Below, one piece after another: positions 36,921-51,600 of a stretch of DNA of 64,000 bases; position 1 is the first letter of the stretch; the number at the start of each line of letters is the position of its first letter. The notes below the pieces were generated by a model. The model had not been told where the DNA came from and ran no database searches. It saw only the letters and a program-made list of their open reading frames with translations. The position numbers and the translations under genes were made by a program. Source of the DNA: Bugula neritina (lineage: Eukaryota; Bryozoa; Gymnolaemata; Cheilostomatida; Bugulidae); contig OZ037766.1 of the NCBI GenBank assembly GCA_964035545.1, positions 25,424,126-25,488,125 of the forward strand. Direction: 5' to 3'.

Positions 36921-38196
36921 CTAACAACATTTTGTTCGTAATCATAGTCATAGTGATAATGGTGCAACACTCATAACTTCCTAAAATTGCTTGAGTTCTC
37001 TGGTTTAAACTTACACACTTTTTGAATATACTTTCATTTTGACAGAAACATTACACTTAGTTTTTTGTTATACTCAATAACTTTCTAGTATTGCGAAGAT
37101 GTGGGTCATGGTCATGCTTCTCTGTTCTGTGCTGACAGGGTGACAAACACTTCAACTGCTGCTGTATTGTTACACTTACACATATTGATATTAAGTTATA
37201 TGTATAATTATAATAAGTTGTTTGCTAGTAGATATTGTTGTGATTAAAGTTTGTTTATCATCTGTGACTACAGTAGTAACTGCCGATAGTCACAAATTAT
37301 AGATAAGTCTGTTACATTTGAATTTGGGAATTACATCATTTGTAAACTCGTCAAGTAACTGTCTATTGCAGGCTTTGGAACAGCTTGCGAGTTGGTGTAT
37401 TGTACTTGCTGTTTGACATTGCTACTTTAGCTCCTACTTTAATCTATAAGGGGCGTAACAACCCTGGGTTGGTGGGTTTTCAGACATATTAAGTATTAAG
37501 GGCTGCAGCCTGAACCCCAAAGCCATCTACCCCAGCCTCAAAAGTCTTGGCAACCAAAATTAATCTAGATCTTTTATCTAACATACATGTAAAAATTTTG
37601 GCCTTCATCAATCACTTTGCAAAAAAAATTGTCTGCGGAGTAGCCCCAGCTCCTGTCCTTATCTATAAGGGAACTTGGGCATGTGAGTGAGGGTATCTGC
37701 AGTCTAAGATCCTTGGTTAAACTTTCACTAATACATCTTAACACCTTCTTGATTTATCCTCCCACAATCTCTTCTAACGCATACACTCTCTTGCTCAATC
37801 TATATTCTCTTTTCATGTGCACACTTTTATGTCATATGCACACTTCTTTATTGCCCAATTACTCTCATTACAATTATCACGCCGGCTACACCTGCACTAA
37901 ACTTTGTATTACTGTAGCTAAATAAATTTGAATTATAGTTGTGCTCTCTCTCTGCATAGTAAAGGAATAACTGATTATATTAATCAATTCAAAACTATAA
38001 TATAACATATCTACTACTAAACAAATTATTATTTAATAATCATTTTTATAAACAAGATATCTAATAGATGTATCATCAGTACGTGGTATCATTTTAATGT
38101 TGTACCTTGTCCAAATATATTTTATATATATTTGATGAAATTGTCATTCATGCTTCAGGCTGTCAGGCTCACTGAAATTTACTAAAATTTTAGGAA

Positions 38197-41100
38197 ATGT
38201 TGAAGTTTAAAAGAACTTCTAACAGGTAAGTACATGCATTAAGTTATAATATCTTGTACAGATTCTAAAGTGTATTTTGTTAGCATAAGATTCCTTATTT
38301 CTACAAAATATTTTCAGATCATGAGTAGTGCACTTTTTCTATTAGCAAATCTGCCATTACTTCTACTAAAACTGTTTTTATTTTCACTAACTGTTTAAGG
38401 AAAAATGATCATAATTATTTCAGCGATGAGACCTCTCCTTTATCTCCTGTAAACTCCCCCAGGAGACCTAAATTGCTGACTAGACTAGATTCTGCAGATA
38501 AACACAAGAGACCATCAATGTCTCTGGAAAATCTTGCCGAATCCTCCTCAAACTCCTCTAGTGATGGATTTGGTTTGTCATTTATTTTAGTGACTAGACT
38601 TTTTGTTGTTGAAATATAAGTTGTAATAAAATACTGTTTTTGCTTTTGTAGTTGATAGTATTTATTAATTTGTATATTACCTTGAGCTTCGTTAACCTGA
38701 AATACCAAACTGCTTAACTGCTTTTTATTCAATGTGAAATGTATGTGTCACTTGAGATTAAAATAAACCCGTTTTAATATTTTTTTATTTCCTTCCTTTA
38801 TAAATGAATGATTATGGTATAACATGAAGTTTAATGTTAACTCAAGGCAGATCAACCGACTAGAACATTTTTGTTCCATAAAGGTCTTAAACTGTTCAGT
38901 TTAACCACTTTAGTTTTAACCCATTACGAGTAAAATTATAACATTTTACTAGTGGCTGCTGCAAAGCTATCTTGTTTCAGCTTGCCATATGTCGAGGAAC
39001 TTGTTTTTTTTAACAATGTACTTAAGTTGCAAAAGTTTAGTCTTGCAATCACTATATACTAACTGGTTTGGCATGTGTGTTGTACTGACAGCTAAAAGTG
39101 CTCTGTTTATTCTTTAGAAACACCTGACAAAAAGCTGCGAGATGTGACAAAACGAAAGTTAAATCAAGAGAAAAAGAAAAAACTCAAGCAGATGGCCAAA
39201 AAGGAACATGGTTGTTATAGCTTTATTTTTAAGTAATTAGCAAGTTGTCACAGTTATTGAATAAGGTCCTTCTAATCACTGTTGTGATTATTATCAATTA
39301 TTGTTCACATTCTTTAAGAGTTGTCTCCTCTCTTAATGCTGTAAAGATTCTTTGCTGCAATATCTCCCTATATGCTAGCAAGACCATACATTATGCAATA
39401 TTCTACATTGATAAATTATCTTTCAGGTTTCCTCTCAAGCAACGATTTTGGTAACATGCAGCAAGAATTGAAACTATGGATACAAGAAACGGTAAACGTT
39501 TTATTTTCACTTCCTTTTTTTCTTTCTAGTTTGTTTCTTAGAGCAGGTTCTAATCTTTTGTTGCCAGATAAATAAATACCTTTAAGGCTTCCATAAAAAT
39601 ATAAATAAACTTATATGTATTTATATATACTTCTAAGCTACTCTTCTCGGATCAAATTTATTTTTCCATGGAGGAAACATCTACTGTTTATTTATTCCTT
39701 CACCTACTCTACAGTTTAAGTTACTTAGTAAGTTTGCTGTAGACAAATAAAAACGTGAGCCAGCTCTCGGAGAAGAAGTTAAAGGATTATTTTAAGACTT
39801 TCAAGCACAAATGGAATAAAAGAAAACTTCCCCAGGTTTGGTGAACCACTTTATACCCATGTGCCTTTACTTGCCGCACATCTCATATTCCATTATCTAT
39901 CTCATCATAAATGAATCTTGTTCATAGCAAGTGATTCACAGCACATGGTAATAGTTAATTTTAAGGAAAACTTGAGACCGCTAACATTAAATATTCATTT
40001 TCTAACTTACAAGTGTTTGTTAGCATATAAAATACTAGAACCGTAACTTAATAATTATAACATGGGTTGGTGTGATATGCAGGCGAATTACATAATTTCA
40101 AAATCTTAACACTTCAGAGTATCACTAAATTGTGTTAATTTGAGTAGAATTTTTTTATTTGTTTAGAAATGTTGAAATAAAATGCTGCTTTTTTGAATAG
40201 CAGCATTCTTAGATAAATATTAATAACAATAGTGATCTGTATTCAACATTCTGCTTTCAGAAATATTACAGAGGTATAAGCATGTGCCTTCCAGAAGGCA
40301 TTTCTCTAACAGATCTCACTCCATCAGCCACCACTGAATGTTCCACAGGTTCTACTCATCAACCTGTTAACCCATCCAGCAGGTAATTATCTGCTACAAA
40401 TATTCCTGCCAATGCTACATCACTAATTTTTAAGTTTATTTTTTTGAGTTTCCTGTTTTGTTTACTGCATGGTGACACGTCTAGAACTTTCTGATGTATG
40501 CATATATTTACTTTCTGTAGTGACTTATGGATTACACCACCCATTTTGCAGTTGGACAATGGCTTCTCCAAACCCGAACCCATGGAGTTTTCTAATGGTA
40601 TCAAAACAGAACTTTATGTACAGGTAACAAACTCGCCATTGGAGGTAAAAAGATTTGCTACGATTTCAAAATCATCGCCAAGAAAACCGAGTCAAGTAAG
40701 TTTCTCTCCTAATGTAGATTAAAGATGATGCTATCAAGATGGAGATATTCTGCTTTCAGTCCTCCTTGAAGTTTGAACATTCAAGTTCATTAAGAAATTT
40801 TCACATTACATTCTTACTTGTTTTCTTAAAATTTCTGGCAAATATTTTATTTGATTGATTCAGCATTTTATGGAAGAAGTAGGAGCGGCTGATACAAAAA
40901 CGCCCCCTAATCCTCCTATTAGGAGCAGACCCCCAACTATTCTCACAACACTAAATAGAAACAGGAGTCACAGCACAACTAATCCGCCATCACTGCAGCC
41001 AAGAATGGGCAGCACCGTGTCAGCAATTCGACGTCCCAGCATGTTGCTGCCGCCGGCTACCGCAGGTTAAACCATTAATCACTACTCATGCTTAATTTGG

Positions 41101-42223
41101 TGTTGAATTTAAATCTCAACAATTAATTAAGACCTAAAAACTTGTGATCAATCCTAGTTATTTCTATTTTTATAATTTTCAAAATAATTAGATGAATTGA
41201 TCTTGTGTGAATTTTAATTGTTGTTTTTATGACCTGGTAAGATACAGGACTGACTATTTGTAGTAATGCATCTTTAAATATTGATTGCTTTTGATGAAAA
41301 TTTTATTTATTTTCATTTTAGATTGCGACACCCAAGAGTTGACTGATAGTAAAGAAGAAAGTACACCTTTAGTACCAACAAAAAATACTAATGGTGATGG
41401 TTGCACAGATCATTCAGCTGCTGAAGATTGTGACAAAAACACCGATAAATCCCACTCTGAAGCTCATCTTGATGTGGCCAAGAACATAGCTGAAGACACA
41501 TTAGAGAATGCTAGTACACTCCATAATGCAGCAGTGAATGTTGCAATACCACAGAATGTAGTTGAACATGTTCTCTCCAATGATAACAAGTTAGATATAT
41601 CAACTATATTATCCGATCAAATCAAAGAGTCTTCTGGTCACAGTGACAACAGCACACATTCATCAACGAGTGAGGGTCTGAAGGTAGACAATCACTGTGC
41701 TGAAAAACTGTCAAGCGAGGACAATAGTAAAACAATTATTAGTGGCAATTCAAGTGAAGACAGTGGAGTAATTCAAGCAGATTTGCGAACTATGGCAGAT
41801 GTGACAAACGGACAGAATTCAATGAATAATTTAAGTCATGACAACATATTGAATGCCAAAAAAACGGAAAAAGAAGCTGCTACCATGGAACATAAAGCCG
41901 AGCTTGTGATGAGCACCCCGGTTAGCCAAGGTTATGAGCTGTCCCAAGTAAAACAAAAGTCTGCAGGTAGGCATATCATTCACCAGGTCACTTACTTTCT
42001 TAGGTGCATAAATGAATCATGATCTGTTTAAAAATACAATCTTACAAGGTCATAAAAGATAACTCTGCAAGCATTGTTTTATATTTTAGAAAAACGTTCC
42101 AGGACACAGTCGACTGGTGCAGCTAATGAAAATTGCACATTCATATCTTCTAGCCAACCAATGGCCAAGCGTAAAACAATTTGGGTGAAAGATGTAGAGG
42201 ATACAGAAGAAGTTTATGTCTGA
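38197..42223 (+). CDS. Unknown 568-aa protein with basic, W/KYYRG-containing N-terminal module and disordered Ser/Asn/acidic C-terminal half
   Basis: Ten exons: 38197-38225, 38424-38572, 39118-39210, 39427-39491, 39743-39835, 40261-40382, 40521-40695, 40864-41065, 41322-41966, 42090-42223. They total 1707 nt, with all junctions phase-consistent at GT/AG sites. The start MLKFKRTSNSDETSPLSPV leads into Ser/Pro sites (SPVNSPRRPKL, RPSMSLENL) that look like kinase targets. Residues 80-183 form the most conserved-looking part: TPDKKLRDVTKRKLNQEKKK, FLSSNDFGNMQQELKLWIQE, YFKTFKHKWNKRKLPQ and KYYRGISMCLPEGISLTDL. Residues 184-310 are Pro/Ser-rich (SSPRKPSQ, PNPPIRSRPPT). One 645-nt exon encodes an acidic, Asn/Ser-rich disordered segment; the end is KRKTIWVKDVEDTEEVYV. 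AATAAA follows at 42272. No enzyme fold, zinc finger or membrane segment is visible. The composition suggests a phosphoregulated nuclear or cytoskeletal scaffold, but that is inference and I do not recognise the family. Confidence 0.82.
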
Positions 42224-42271
42224 TAAACTGGTTTTTATGAAATTTAGTGTAGTAACTTGAAAATTTGAGAG

Positions 42272-42277
42272 AATAAA
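42272..42277 (+). terminator. Polyadenylation signal AATAAA of the 568-aa gene
   Basis: AATAAA 48 bp after the TGA at 42221-42223. Minus-strand signals for the facing CatSper-like gene (TTTATT at 42322 and 42331) lie only about 50 bp further on, so the two 3'UTRs may overlap. Confidence 0.6.
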
Positions 42278-42671
42278 GATATCTTCAATATTGTACAGAA
42301 TTTAATCTTACATCTTTGTATTTTATTATTTTTATTATTTGAATAATAAATTTATAACATTTTTTGCATTTTCAGGTGTGGTCAGCTACTTAAAATCTAA
42401 CATACATCATAACGAACATTTTGATAAAAAGTGACAGTTGGTGTGACAAGTTGGGACAACCGTTTTAGGCTACAAAATTGAAATCTTCATAACATGATTG
42501 ACAAAATTAGATGTTAGTACATTGAGTAGAGCTCAAAGTAAAACAGTCATACAAGATTGAGTTTATATAAAAAGCCAGAAGTTTCTTTTTAAATGTTACA
42601 TTTATACATTTAAAAACAGACAAAAGATGGGTACTATCTAAATAAAGATAAGGCATATGAATAAAAAATGC

Positions 42672-45600
42672 TCATCTCCAGGGAGAGTCTGAAGTACTCT
42701 GACGACTTGACAGCAATGATTGCTCGCGTTTATCACGTATACTTACTGCTTTTTTATTCCTTTTCTTTGCTGTGGATGAGTGACGGCGTTCCGTATTGCT
42801 CGATATGGATGTGTTTTGACCAGTTCTGTTGTACTTTTTTGGTGTGACATTTGTAGGCAAGAGAAACCCGGTAACTCTTTGTTCTATATCTGTTGTATGT
42901 CTGCCAAAATTTGTAACCACAGATAATGTATTCTTCTACTTGAAAAAACTTATTGTTTAAAAAGCTTGCCAAATTTGCCTTATGTAACTTATCACAAATA
43001 CGGCTTATAATTTCCAAAGAATATTTTGCAAGTAATAATGGCATAAATATCAGATTTAGTGTATATAATAAAAACTAAAATGCTATTCTTAAGTTGCTTT
43101 CAAGATAGCAAAGTACCAACATTTATTAATATAAAACCTTGAAATACTAACAGATAATATAAATAACCTGCAGGGCTAAAATAAAGATGAGTAGTAACAA
43201 CTAACTCTTTAACCAATTCTTCAAAAAATTCAATATCCGCGTATTCTCTTTCTGTTGCAAGCTTTGCCTTCCTCCTGTAGTCGTATGCGCCGAATACACT
43301 GATCACTATCAATACTCCAACTGCCAGTGTTGCAGACATAACCACGAAATAGTTTATTCCAACTACAGGTGCTACACCATAGACCTCCACAGCCAGCTGT
43401 GCTCTCAGATCACAATAACTACCAATCAATCAATATTTAACTGAACCAAAAAGTATAAATCAACGATGTTTTCTCTTAATTTCATCAGCTACAATGGAGT
43501 ATTTAAATTTATTCTGTGAACAACACCTGGTACAAAGCATTGCACCTGGTACAATACATTAGCTTGCAATCTATTGATAAAAAATATTTTAATTGCAAAA
43601 CTTACCTGTAGTCATGGTCAACGACTATGATTTCAAACATAAATATGCCATTTCTGTTGAAAGTAATATAATTTTTATTGCCATAGCTCAATATTTCATA
43701 AGGATCATTAGGGCCAGGGGTGTGCAATCGGTCTTCATCTAAATCAAATAGCAAAACTTGGAGCAAAAATATAGTCCATAAAAAGCTGCAAGTTTAAATT
43801 GAGAAAGTTTCCATTATAACTTCTATTAAAATTACTAAACTAAAATTTGGTGCACATGTATGCAAATATTTGTCTTTGTTAACAAGTTTTGTGGCCTAAC
43901 AATAACATAGGCTTTTTGGAAACAATATTCAAACCATGATATAATTGCCCAACATAATTTCAACAACAAATATTGCAGCAACAAAATAAAAGTTTTATTG
44001 ATTGCCTACCAGAAAGGTGGTCATAACTGAGATTGCAGTTTTTGTAGTTCTGAAAGATTAAAAATAGACAATTAAAATAGCTTTTACACTTAAACATTCA
44101 GTAATCGTATAAAAATATGCGTGGATTTTAAAATTATCTTTATAGTAAAAAACAACTCACCCCTCTGTGCCAAATATTCTGTGTAGTGCCCTTAGTAGCT
44201 GCGAGTTTCATTTCCCGCCACGATTGAGGTAAAAAAATACAGCCAGATGCATTAACGGTTAAACTGTATTGAAACTTTGTAGCTCCAGTTATCTCATTAA
44301 TAACATAGTCACCGGTCATTGGTCCTAAATAGTCAGCACCTCGGTATCTACAATCAATCTACAGACAACTTATATCTGGTGCAGGACAATTCCCAGGACT
44401 ATGGGTATAGTAATCACAATTTGTTATATGAAACAAAGCAGCGGATGTAATATGGAAATCCAAGTAAATGGTATATAGAGTGTAAGCTAATTTTCTAGTT
44501 CTAGCACCACAATATAGCATTAATCTGAATGTTGAGGTTTCTGTAGTTTTTGCAACCTAAGCAAGTCTTTTGACTAAAAAACGTTGTCATATTTGCTAGA
44601 CTTACAGGTGAAGGTCGAAAGTAAAGGGAGTGCTATAATAGGTTCTGTTAGGACATCCAAAAGCACTGTAATTATATTCAACTGTTTTCATGTCTTGAAT
44701 ACCTCCATTCTTGTAGTTATTATCTGGCATGTAATCATCTCTAAATAAAAAACATTTTTCTAGTAGGGATAACTGTCTATACACTGATCACAAATAAAAC
44801 TACTTCACTGGAACAATAAGGTAGGTAATAATATATCCAAGATTTGTAAAATCTCATATAAAAACATAGCAGTCATTTGTTTAAAGAGTTGTCTTATCTT
44901 ATATATTAGAATGTTCAGCACGAATATCAAGTATACATAAACACAAGATAAGCTATACCAGTCTTAGTGTGCTGAAAGAAGATGAAGTAATTTACATACT
45001 TACGCTTGTATCTGGTAAAAGTAATGATGCTTGAACTCATTACAGGCATACACAGCTCTACAACAAATAAAAATGCACAAAACATAAGATTTTTTACTGT
45101 TTTTACTCAAAAGCCGAGCCTTGTGAATGTATTGGGATTCATGATATCACTGTATAAACAAATAAAAGATAATTAACAAATTGATAACTTCAATGACTTA
45201 AGCTTCAGTATACACGTGCTTCTAATTGAACTGAACACATTTACTAACTTACCCACCTGTTCACAACAAGTCTTTTCTTCTCATCACAGCCTAGAGTGAC
45301 ATGCGCTGTAGCCTGAGCGTTATCCTTGCAGGTAAGACTAGTATCTGAGGCTGCAATGCGCACGGCCGTGTCAGATGGTGTCCCAGGAAGTAAGTCATGA
45401 CCTGTGTTGATATGACCAGCATAGTTCAACGGCGAAATCTTTGCAGTTGTCATCTATATAGAAGCCAATATTACAGCAAGTGAAAACAAAAGTTGTTGAG
45501 CAAAAAAGCGGTTGCAGTAAATAAAGATCAAAATACACAGCACAAGCTAAAAATAAAGTAAAAGCGGTATACGTATTTATTTGGTAAGATTTCGATATGT

Positions 45601-48600
45601 ACCTACTTGACATCATGCGTTTATAATTATATATTCACTAAACCATTATATGAAATCTAATTATGATAATTGAATTATAATTTAAAAAGTTTTTTGAAGC
45701 TTCTATTTTCAATGTCTAAGACTACTTTTACTACAAATTTTATTCTGAGTACATCAAGTTCAACTTTGGCAGCAAGCCGGAAATCAGCAAATATAGCTGA
45801 ATTTCTCAAGCAAAAAACCATTTAAACCAAATGCCATGCACTAATAAAATGATACGATCAAATTAAGATAGAGCAGTGCTACACTCACATCTGCATAGAA
45901 GAGAACATACACAAAGTATAATATAGTCTGCAAATTATAATAAGCTCACCACATTGATATTAGCAACTCCTGATTCAATTGCTATTTCTTGACTCTCCGT
46001 AACAAATGCCAGTGATCGCTGGACAGATAACTCTGACTATAAAATAATGCATCAGCAACATTGTGAAAGACTAAATATTACTATAGTATGTTTCATCGTG
46101 AGAATATTTAGATCCTAAACTCCTTTTAACACATTCTTACCACTACTAAATAGACATGTAAAAAATCATTTAAAATAATCAATGGCTTCCCTGTAGAAAC
46201 TTTATCACACTAGTTGATATAAAATAAAGCTAACAAGCTATATTGCCTTTTATATTGTTATAGATGGAAACTCTAGCTTTAATCAAGTTATAGCAGCTAC
46301 TAGATTAATAGACTATAATATATCAACAAAATACTGAGGGATGTCATATTTTTTCTATATTATTTTTCCATAAAAATCTTATTGTAGAAACATACCTAAA
46401 ACAACCAAAATAGGATAATCTATGAAAGAAGTAGGACATGTTATTGCAATAAAATAAACATACCACTACTGAAATCTTATCCCAAGCAGCTGCGTGAACT
46501 TCAGTAACAAATAAAATGTCATCATTGATGTCTAGGTTGTAGTACCCCCGAAACTCATGCCTCTGAATGTATTGGTACTATAACATAATTATAGAAATTT
46601 TTGTACAGCAAAACATAATTATTTTTCAACAATAACACAGATGAAATAAAACAATAACATATCAAAACACTGGTCTAATATTGCCTTTATGTTACGTTTT
46701 ATTTCTTTATTAATTACAACGGAAGCTAAAATAGCAATAGATGAGGGGTTATTTAAAGAACCTGCAAATTAACAAACTGAATTTGACAATATGTTTGTTA
46801 GCTGTAAAATAGGAAATTTCAAAATTTGTATTGACAATGGGCCTGATGTGAGCTTTGCATATTATAAGCTTAATGGCATCATTTCTAGCATTTATACACA
46901 AGAAGTTTATTAGGTCTAGTAAGATTTCACTTTCAGAACAGACATATGCTGCTTTGCATACTTCACCATGCAATGACAGAAATCTGCTTTAAATGCCCAG
47001 GACAACTGCAAATGACAAGTACAGAGTTTCTTTTAGCCACGTCTACAAATATATTTGTTTTTCCTATCGTCATTATAACATGTTTCATACCAACACACAT
47101 ACCAATTCCGATTAGCTACTCACAGGACATGGTGGCAGAAAGTTCTTGAGATTCTCCATCTCGTCAGGCAAATATGCAGATAAAATATCTAGTGTAGAGC
47201 TGTTAACTTTGCTGTTCAGATTTGGCCCAATCAATATGAACTGTTCGTAGTCACCAAAGATGGCCACCACTGATTTAGTTACAATGCTTGAAAAATCAGG
47301 CAACTGCAAAGCAATATAATTGCCATGTCAAAAAATTCTAAATTAGATAATTTTTAAATAAAAAGGTAATTTTTGGTAAAATATTGAATGAAATGTGTTG
47401 CTATGATTATTTTGCTCCTTCAACTGTCAGAATAATTGAATTAAAAATATTTTATAATTTTATGAAAAACATAATTTGCAAAAAAATGGAATTAAGCAAT
47501 AAATTGTAATTCTTCCAGCTTACACGTAAACTAAAATTGCTATTGCTTCGGTAATTCCCTTAGCTCAATCACCACCAGTATTGACATTCAATATAACAAA
47601 AATATATAGCTTTGTCAAACAATATGAGCACTTGTTGTGATATTCTGGACACAAAATCAGTCTAAATTGAATGCATTATAAATGATATTGGTTTTTTTAC
47701 CAACTATTAACAAGTAAGTCTGCCATATGCTAACTGCATGTAGTTGAACAATTTTGTTGCAAAATTAAATCCGTAGATCCTCAACTAATAAAGATTTCCA
47801 TTGTTATACCAAAGCAATTAATTCTACCTAGTTTTGTAACATTTAGTGCTTTGCTTACATATGTAGCCTCTGTTCTTAGTGATTCTCTTCCATATACTAA
47901 ATGATTATCAGATGTCACAATGAAAAATTCTCCCTTTTCATCTAAAAACATGAAAATAGACTATATAGTATAAACTAAAATAAAAGCATTTGTATATTTG
48001 TGATTTGATTTTTATAAAACTCTATTACTTGTTATTTGCAAAGACAAAACATAATGAAAACAGAACTCACTTCCATGAATGTGTCGCACAAAAGGAGCCT
48101 TTATGGGCAAGGAGTTGTTTGGTCTTAAATGAATCATGATCTCCACCCCTTTCATATCTGCAGTGAAAGTTAAAAAGTAACACAGATTTTAGAGTTTTCG
48201 GGTCTACAGTATTTATTGCAGTTTCAAAAAATTCCTAAATAGAACATCAAAATATGTTAATTAAGTAGAAAAGCAACAATTTTACAGGATGTATTCTGTA
48301 TTTGCATTTTGAATTTTGTTAACTAGCCCACATAGCTTTTGATTTACTTGAGAAGCATCTATATATGTAACATCAATGAAAGAATTGCAACGGTGAACTA
48401 GTTAGAGGTTGACCTTATTCCTACTGTGTGGTGCAATGCAGAAGATGAAATATCACACTAGCGTCAGAGATCTCAGTTGAGCATCTTACCTAGACGTGAC
48501 TTATAAATTAATTTCTGTGAATCCCAAAGCAGAAAAGAATCTCGATTCGATTGAAGTTGTACCATCCCAACATTCTGTTTGCCCATTGTGTAGTCTAACT

Positions 48601-51600
48601 CTGATACTGGCCACATAGAAAAAGTCTCGCCAGACATTAAATGACGGTGCGAGTCTCCATCCAGTGAGGTTGATAGTAGTTGTAACTATCAGAATAAGAA
48701 GCCGAAATAATATAAGAAAAAGATGATTAATCTATCACAAGATGTCTACGTATATAGATTATTACTGCTTTGGAGATTACATACGTTTTTGTCATCTATA
48801 ATATTTGTGCTTGTATTATGTAACATATCTTAAGGCTAGCTAATGGATCCTAGCCAACATGGCAGTTTATATATTTATTAAAAGTATATTCTGAAACTTA
48901 AGCATACAAAACAAGGTCATAACAGTTCTTAAAACATTACTTTTCTGGCGTAAATATCTTTGTGCTATAGGTAAGTTCATCAAATCTCAAGCCTTTTAAT
49001 ATACAATTTTTATAAATTATGAAAAGCATTTAATTACTGAACTAAGTAAGTTCAGCCTAAAACTTTTCAAAAGTAAGTTTAGTAATGGTTAATTGACCAA
49101 ATCACACCCTATGCAACAGAATTACCAACTTTGATTTATTAGTACCTACAGGTTTCATATCAATAGGTTGAAAAAAAGATAGAAGAAATAAGCTAATTCA
49201 TTTAATTTATAAAACAGGAAGACAACTAAAAAATAAGCCTACAAATGCATTGTAAAAATATGAGCTATTACAAGATCTATTTTACAACTAGTATGTGTAC
49301 ATACCTGTGCTGTCTGCCTTCGTTCAACTAAAAATATTGCTGTAAGGCCCGTTCCAATGATGGTAGAGCTCAATATATTGACCTGTCAACAGCATAAGCT
49401 AAAGGATATTTATTGATTTTAAAACCAAGGCAAGTAGACTATGTACAAAAAAACTGGTTAAATAAGTTTTTTCATTTGATTCAGGACTCTCCACGTTGTG
49501 ACATTTTTATGAAAATGCAGTTATTGGTATGTAAACAGTTGAAAAAGATAAATATTAGTGACAAGACTTCCATGATGCGTAGTAAGCCCTTTTATCTTGG
49601 TAGTATTTCATTTAATGCTAGTTAAATTCAGCATGTTGCTTGTAAAAATTGGAGTGTTTAACAGAATCTGTTTAATTTAATTATGGCATTATAAAAATTA
49701 CTAATGAAAACACATTGCATTTAACTCTAGTGTCATCGTTAGTCAATATACTTCAGAAAATACACAAATTGATTTCCACAAAAACGCATCTTATAAAAAT
49801 ACGAAAGCAATAAAAGTTGAAACTCAAAAGTAGAAAATGCAGAGTAATAACCAAACCTGGGATGGAGATAAAGAGATATTATGCGAAGAAAATGTATTTC
49901 CTCCATCAGTAGAAACGAAAAATTGAGTAGCTGAAGTCTTTTTGTATGCTAGAATCATGTTGGACCAAGTTGAGCACCAATTTAGGTGACGTAGGCAGCA
50001 CATGTGAGCACTGATGGTATCTACTTGAGCTGCCATGGGTATCCCTGCATCAAATGATAATTTAAACTAGAAAGCAATCTTATGTATAGAATGCTCATCA
50101 TTTATTTCATAAGAATTGACACAGCTGCGTAATAAGTGTGTGTGTGACTAAAAAGATTCATTACTCAATTCAAAATGGTAATTTAATCTATTTTTATTGA
50201 AGATTACGTTAGCATAAACAATATACTATTGATTATTTAAATAATGAAATTACAATTTCTCAATGGCTTTAATACTATAAAATTTACTAACCATGCACTT
50301 TGTTTATCTCATATGAAGAAATAGAAAATAGAAATATTTGGTTGTTGATAACAGTCAAGAGCCCATTTTCAACAAATATTAAAGAGGTTAATACAGGCAA
50401 GCCCTAAAAAGTCATAAAAGAACACAATGCGAGTTATTAGTATGAGCATAGAACAATTTATAGATAAAACCTGAAATAGCAAATACCTTTGTATCAAAAA
50501 GTATTGAGCTCTCAAAAATGCTGCTAACACTTGAGTGAACCATCAAGCGAATACAATATTAGAAAATAGTTTTTGAATTAAATCATGTGCAGTGCTCTTT
50601 ATTACAGTGAATTAAATATTGTGCAAGACTAAACTCATACTTAATTGCAACAAATTTCAAGCTTCAGATACTTGAAAATATTGAGTCTCAATTTGCCTGT
50701 GTTGGTAGAATACAGTTGTTGGAATAAACTTTCTAAATCTTATGTTTTTTGTAAGGATTAGAGTTATTGGTTGAGGCTAGTTTGCAATACAGACAGGGAC
50801 AACAATTCTCATCAGAATAAAATTAACATATTAGTTTCATAGCCAGTGCCTCTAAATATTGTGAATTATAGAAGGTTTTAACAACTATAACGCTTAAATT
50901 CAGTTTCAAAAGCAAAATAAATTTATCAATAAAGGAAATGTATGTTTTTATAAACATAGAGATTTAGTTGAAATAATGCATTTGACTTTAACAATAATAT
51001 TATTGTTACCTTGCAGGTTGAAAATTGCATACATGATCATTCATAAAAAACAAAATTTAAAAAAAATATGATTCAATAGCATGTGCAATAACAAAACGCA
51101 TATTATGTAACACATTGAATAAAATTATGAAACTGTCAAGCTGATTATCCTACATGCATATTTTGGAAGGGATGTATAGGAAATTTTATTATTGATGAAA
51201 TTTATTGTATTTACCTGTATTAATTGAGCTTTCAACCTCAAAACTTCAAAATTTTTTCTCACAATATCTGGTGAAACAAGAACTTTTCTACCAATATTAT
51301 CACTAAAATCAACACAAAATATTATCAATTTGCCGTTTTATTATATATGTGATTGAGTTGAATACAAACAGAGAAATTAAATGATCTGACCTTATAGCTG
51401 TGTATGCAGCCTTTCCCCCATCACAAGGATCAGTGACAAACACAACGTCATCAAATATGTGTGTGACTTCAACATACTAAAACAAAACCAAACTAGTACA
51501 GATAAAACTGTAGAAAATATTACTGTTTATATGCAACGAGCTAAACTTTTTAAATAACCGAATGTAGTCATAAAAATTTTAAAAATAGATAGAAAATAGA

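Larger units (their letters stand above)
34135..38196. other. Intergenic region between the divergent NUP50 and 568-aa genes
   Basis: About 4 kb between two head-to-head start codons, so both promoters should be here. Most of 34380-36920 is low-complexity. 35950-36280 is richer in CpG (GTGCGCTAAAGGTCGGACGT, TTTTTGCGAGTGG) and could be a promoter or a transposon relic. 37440-37930 looks like repeat-derived sequence (TATAAGGG twice, AAATAAATTTGAATTATAG tail) and carries an 80-codon frame with no recognisable product. Confidence 0.6.

Noticed and set aside
37683-37925. 80-codon plus-strand frame
   Set aside because: It lies in repeat-like sequence upstream of the 568-aa gene and has no recognisable product or splice logic.
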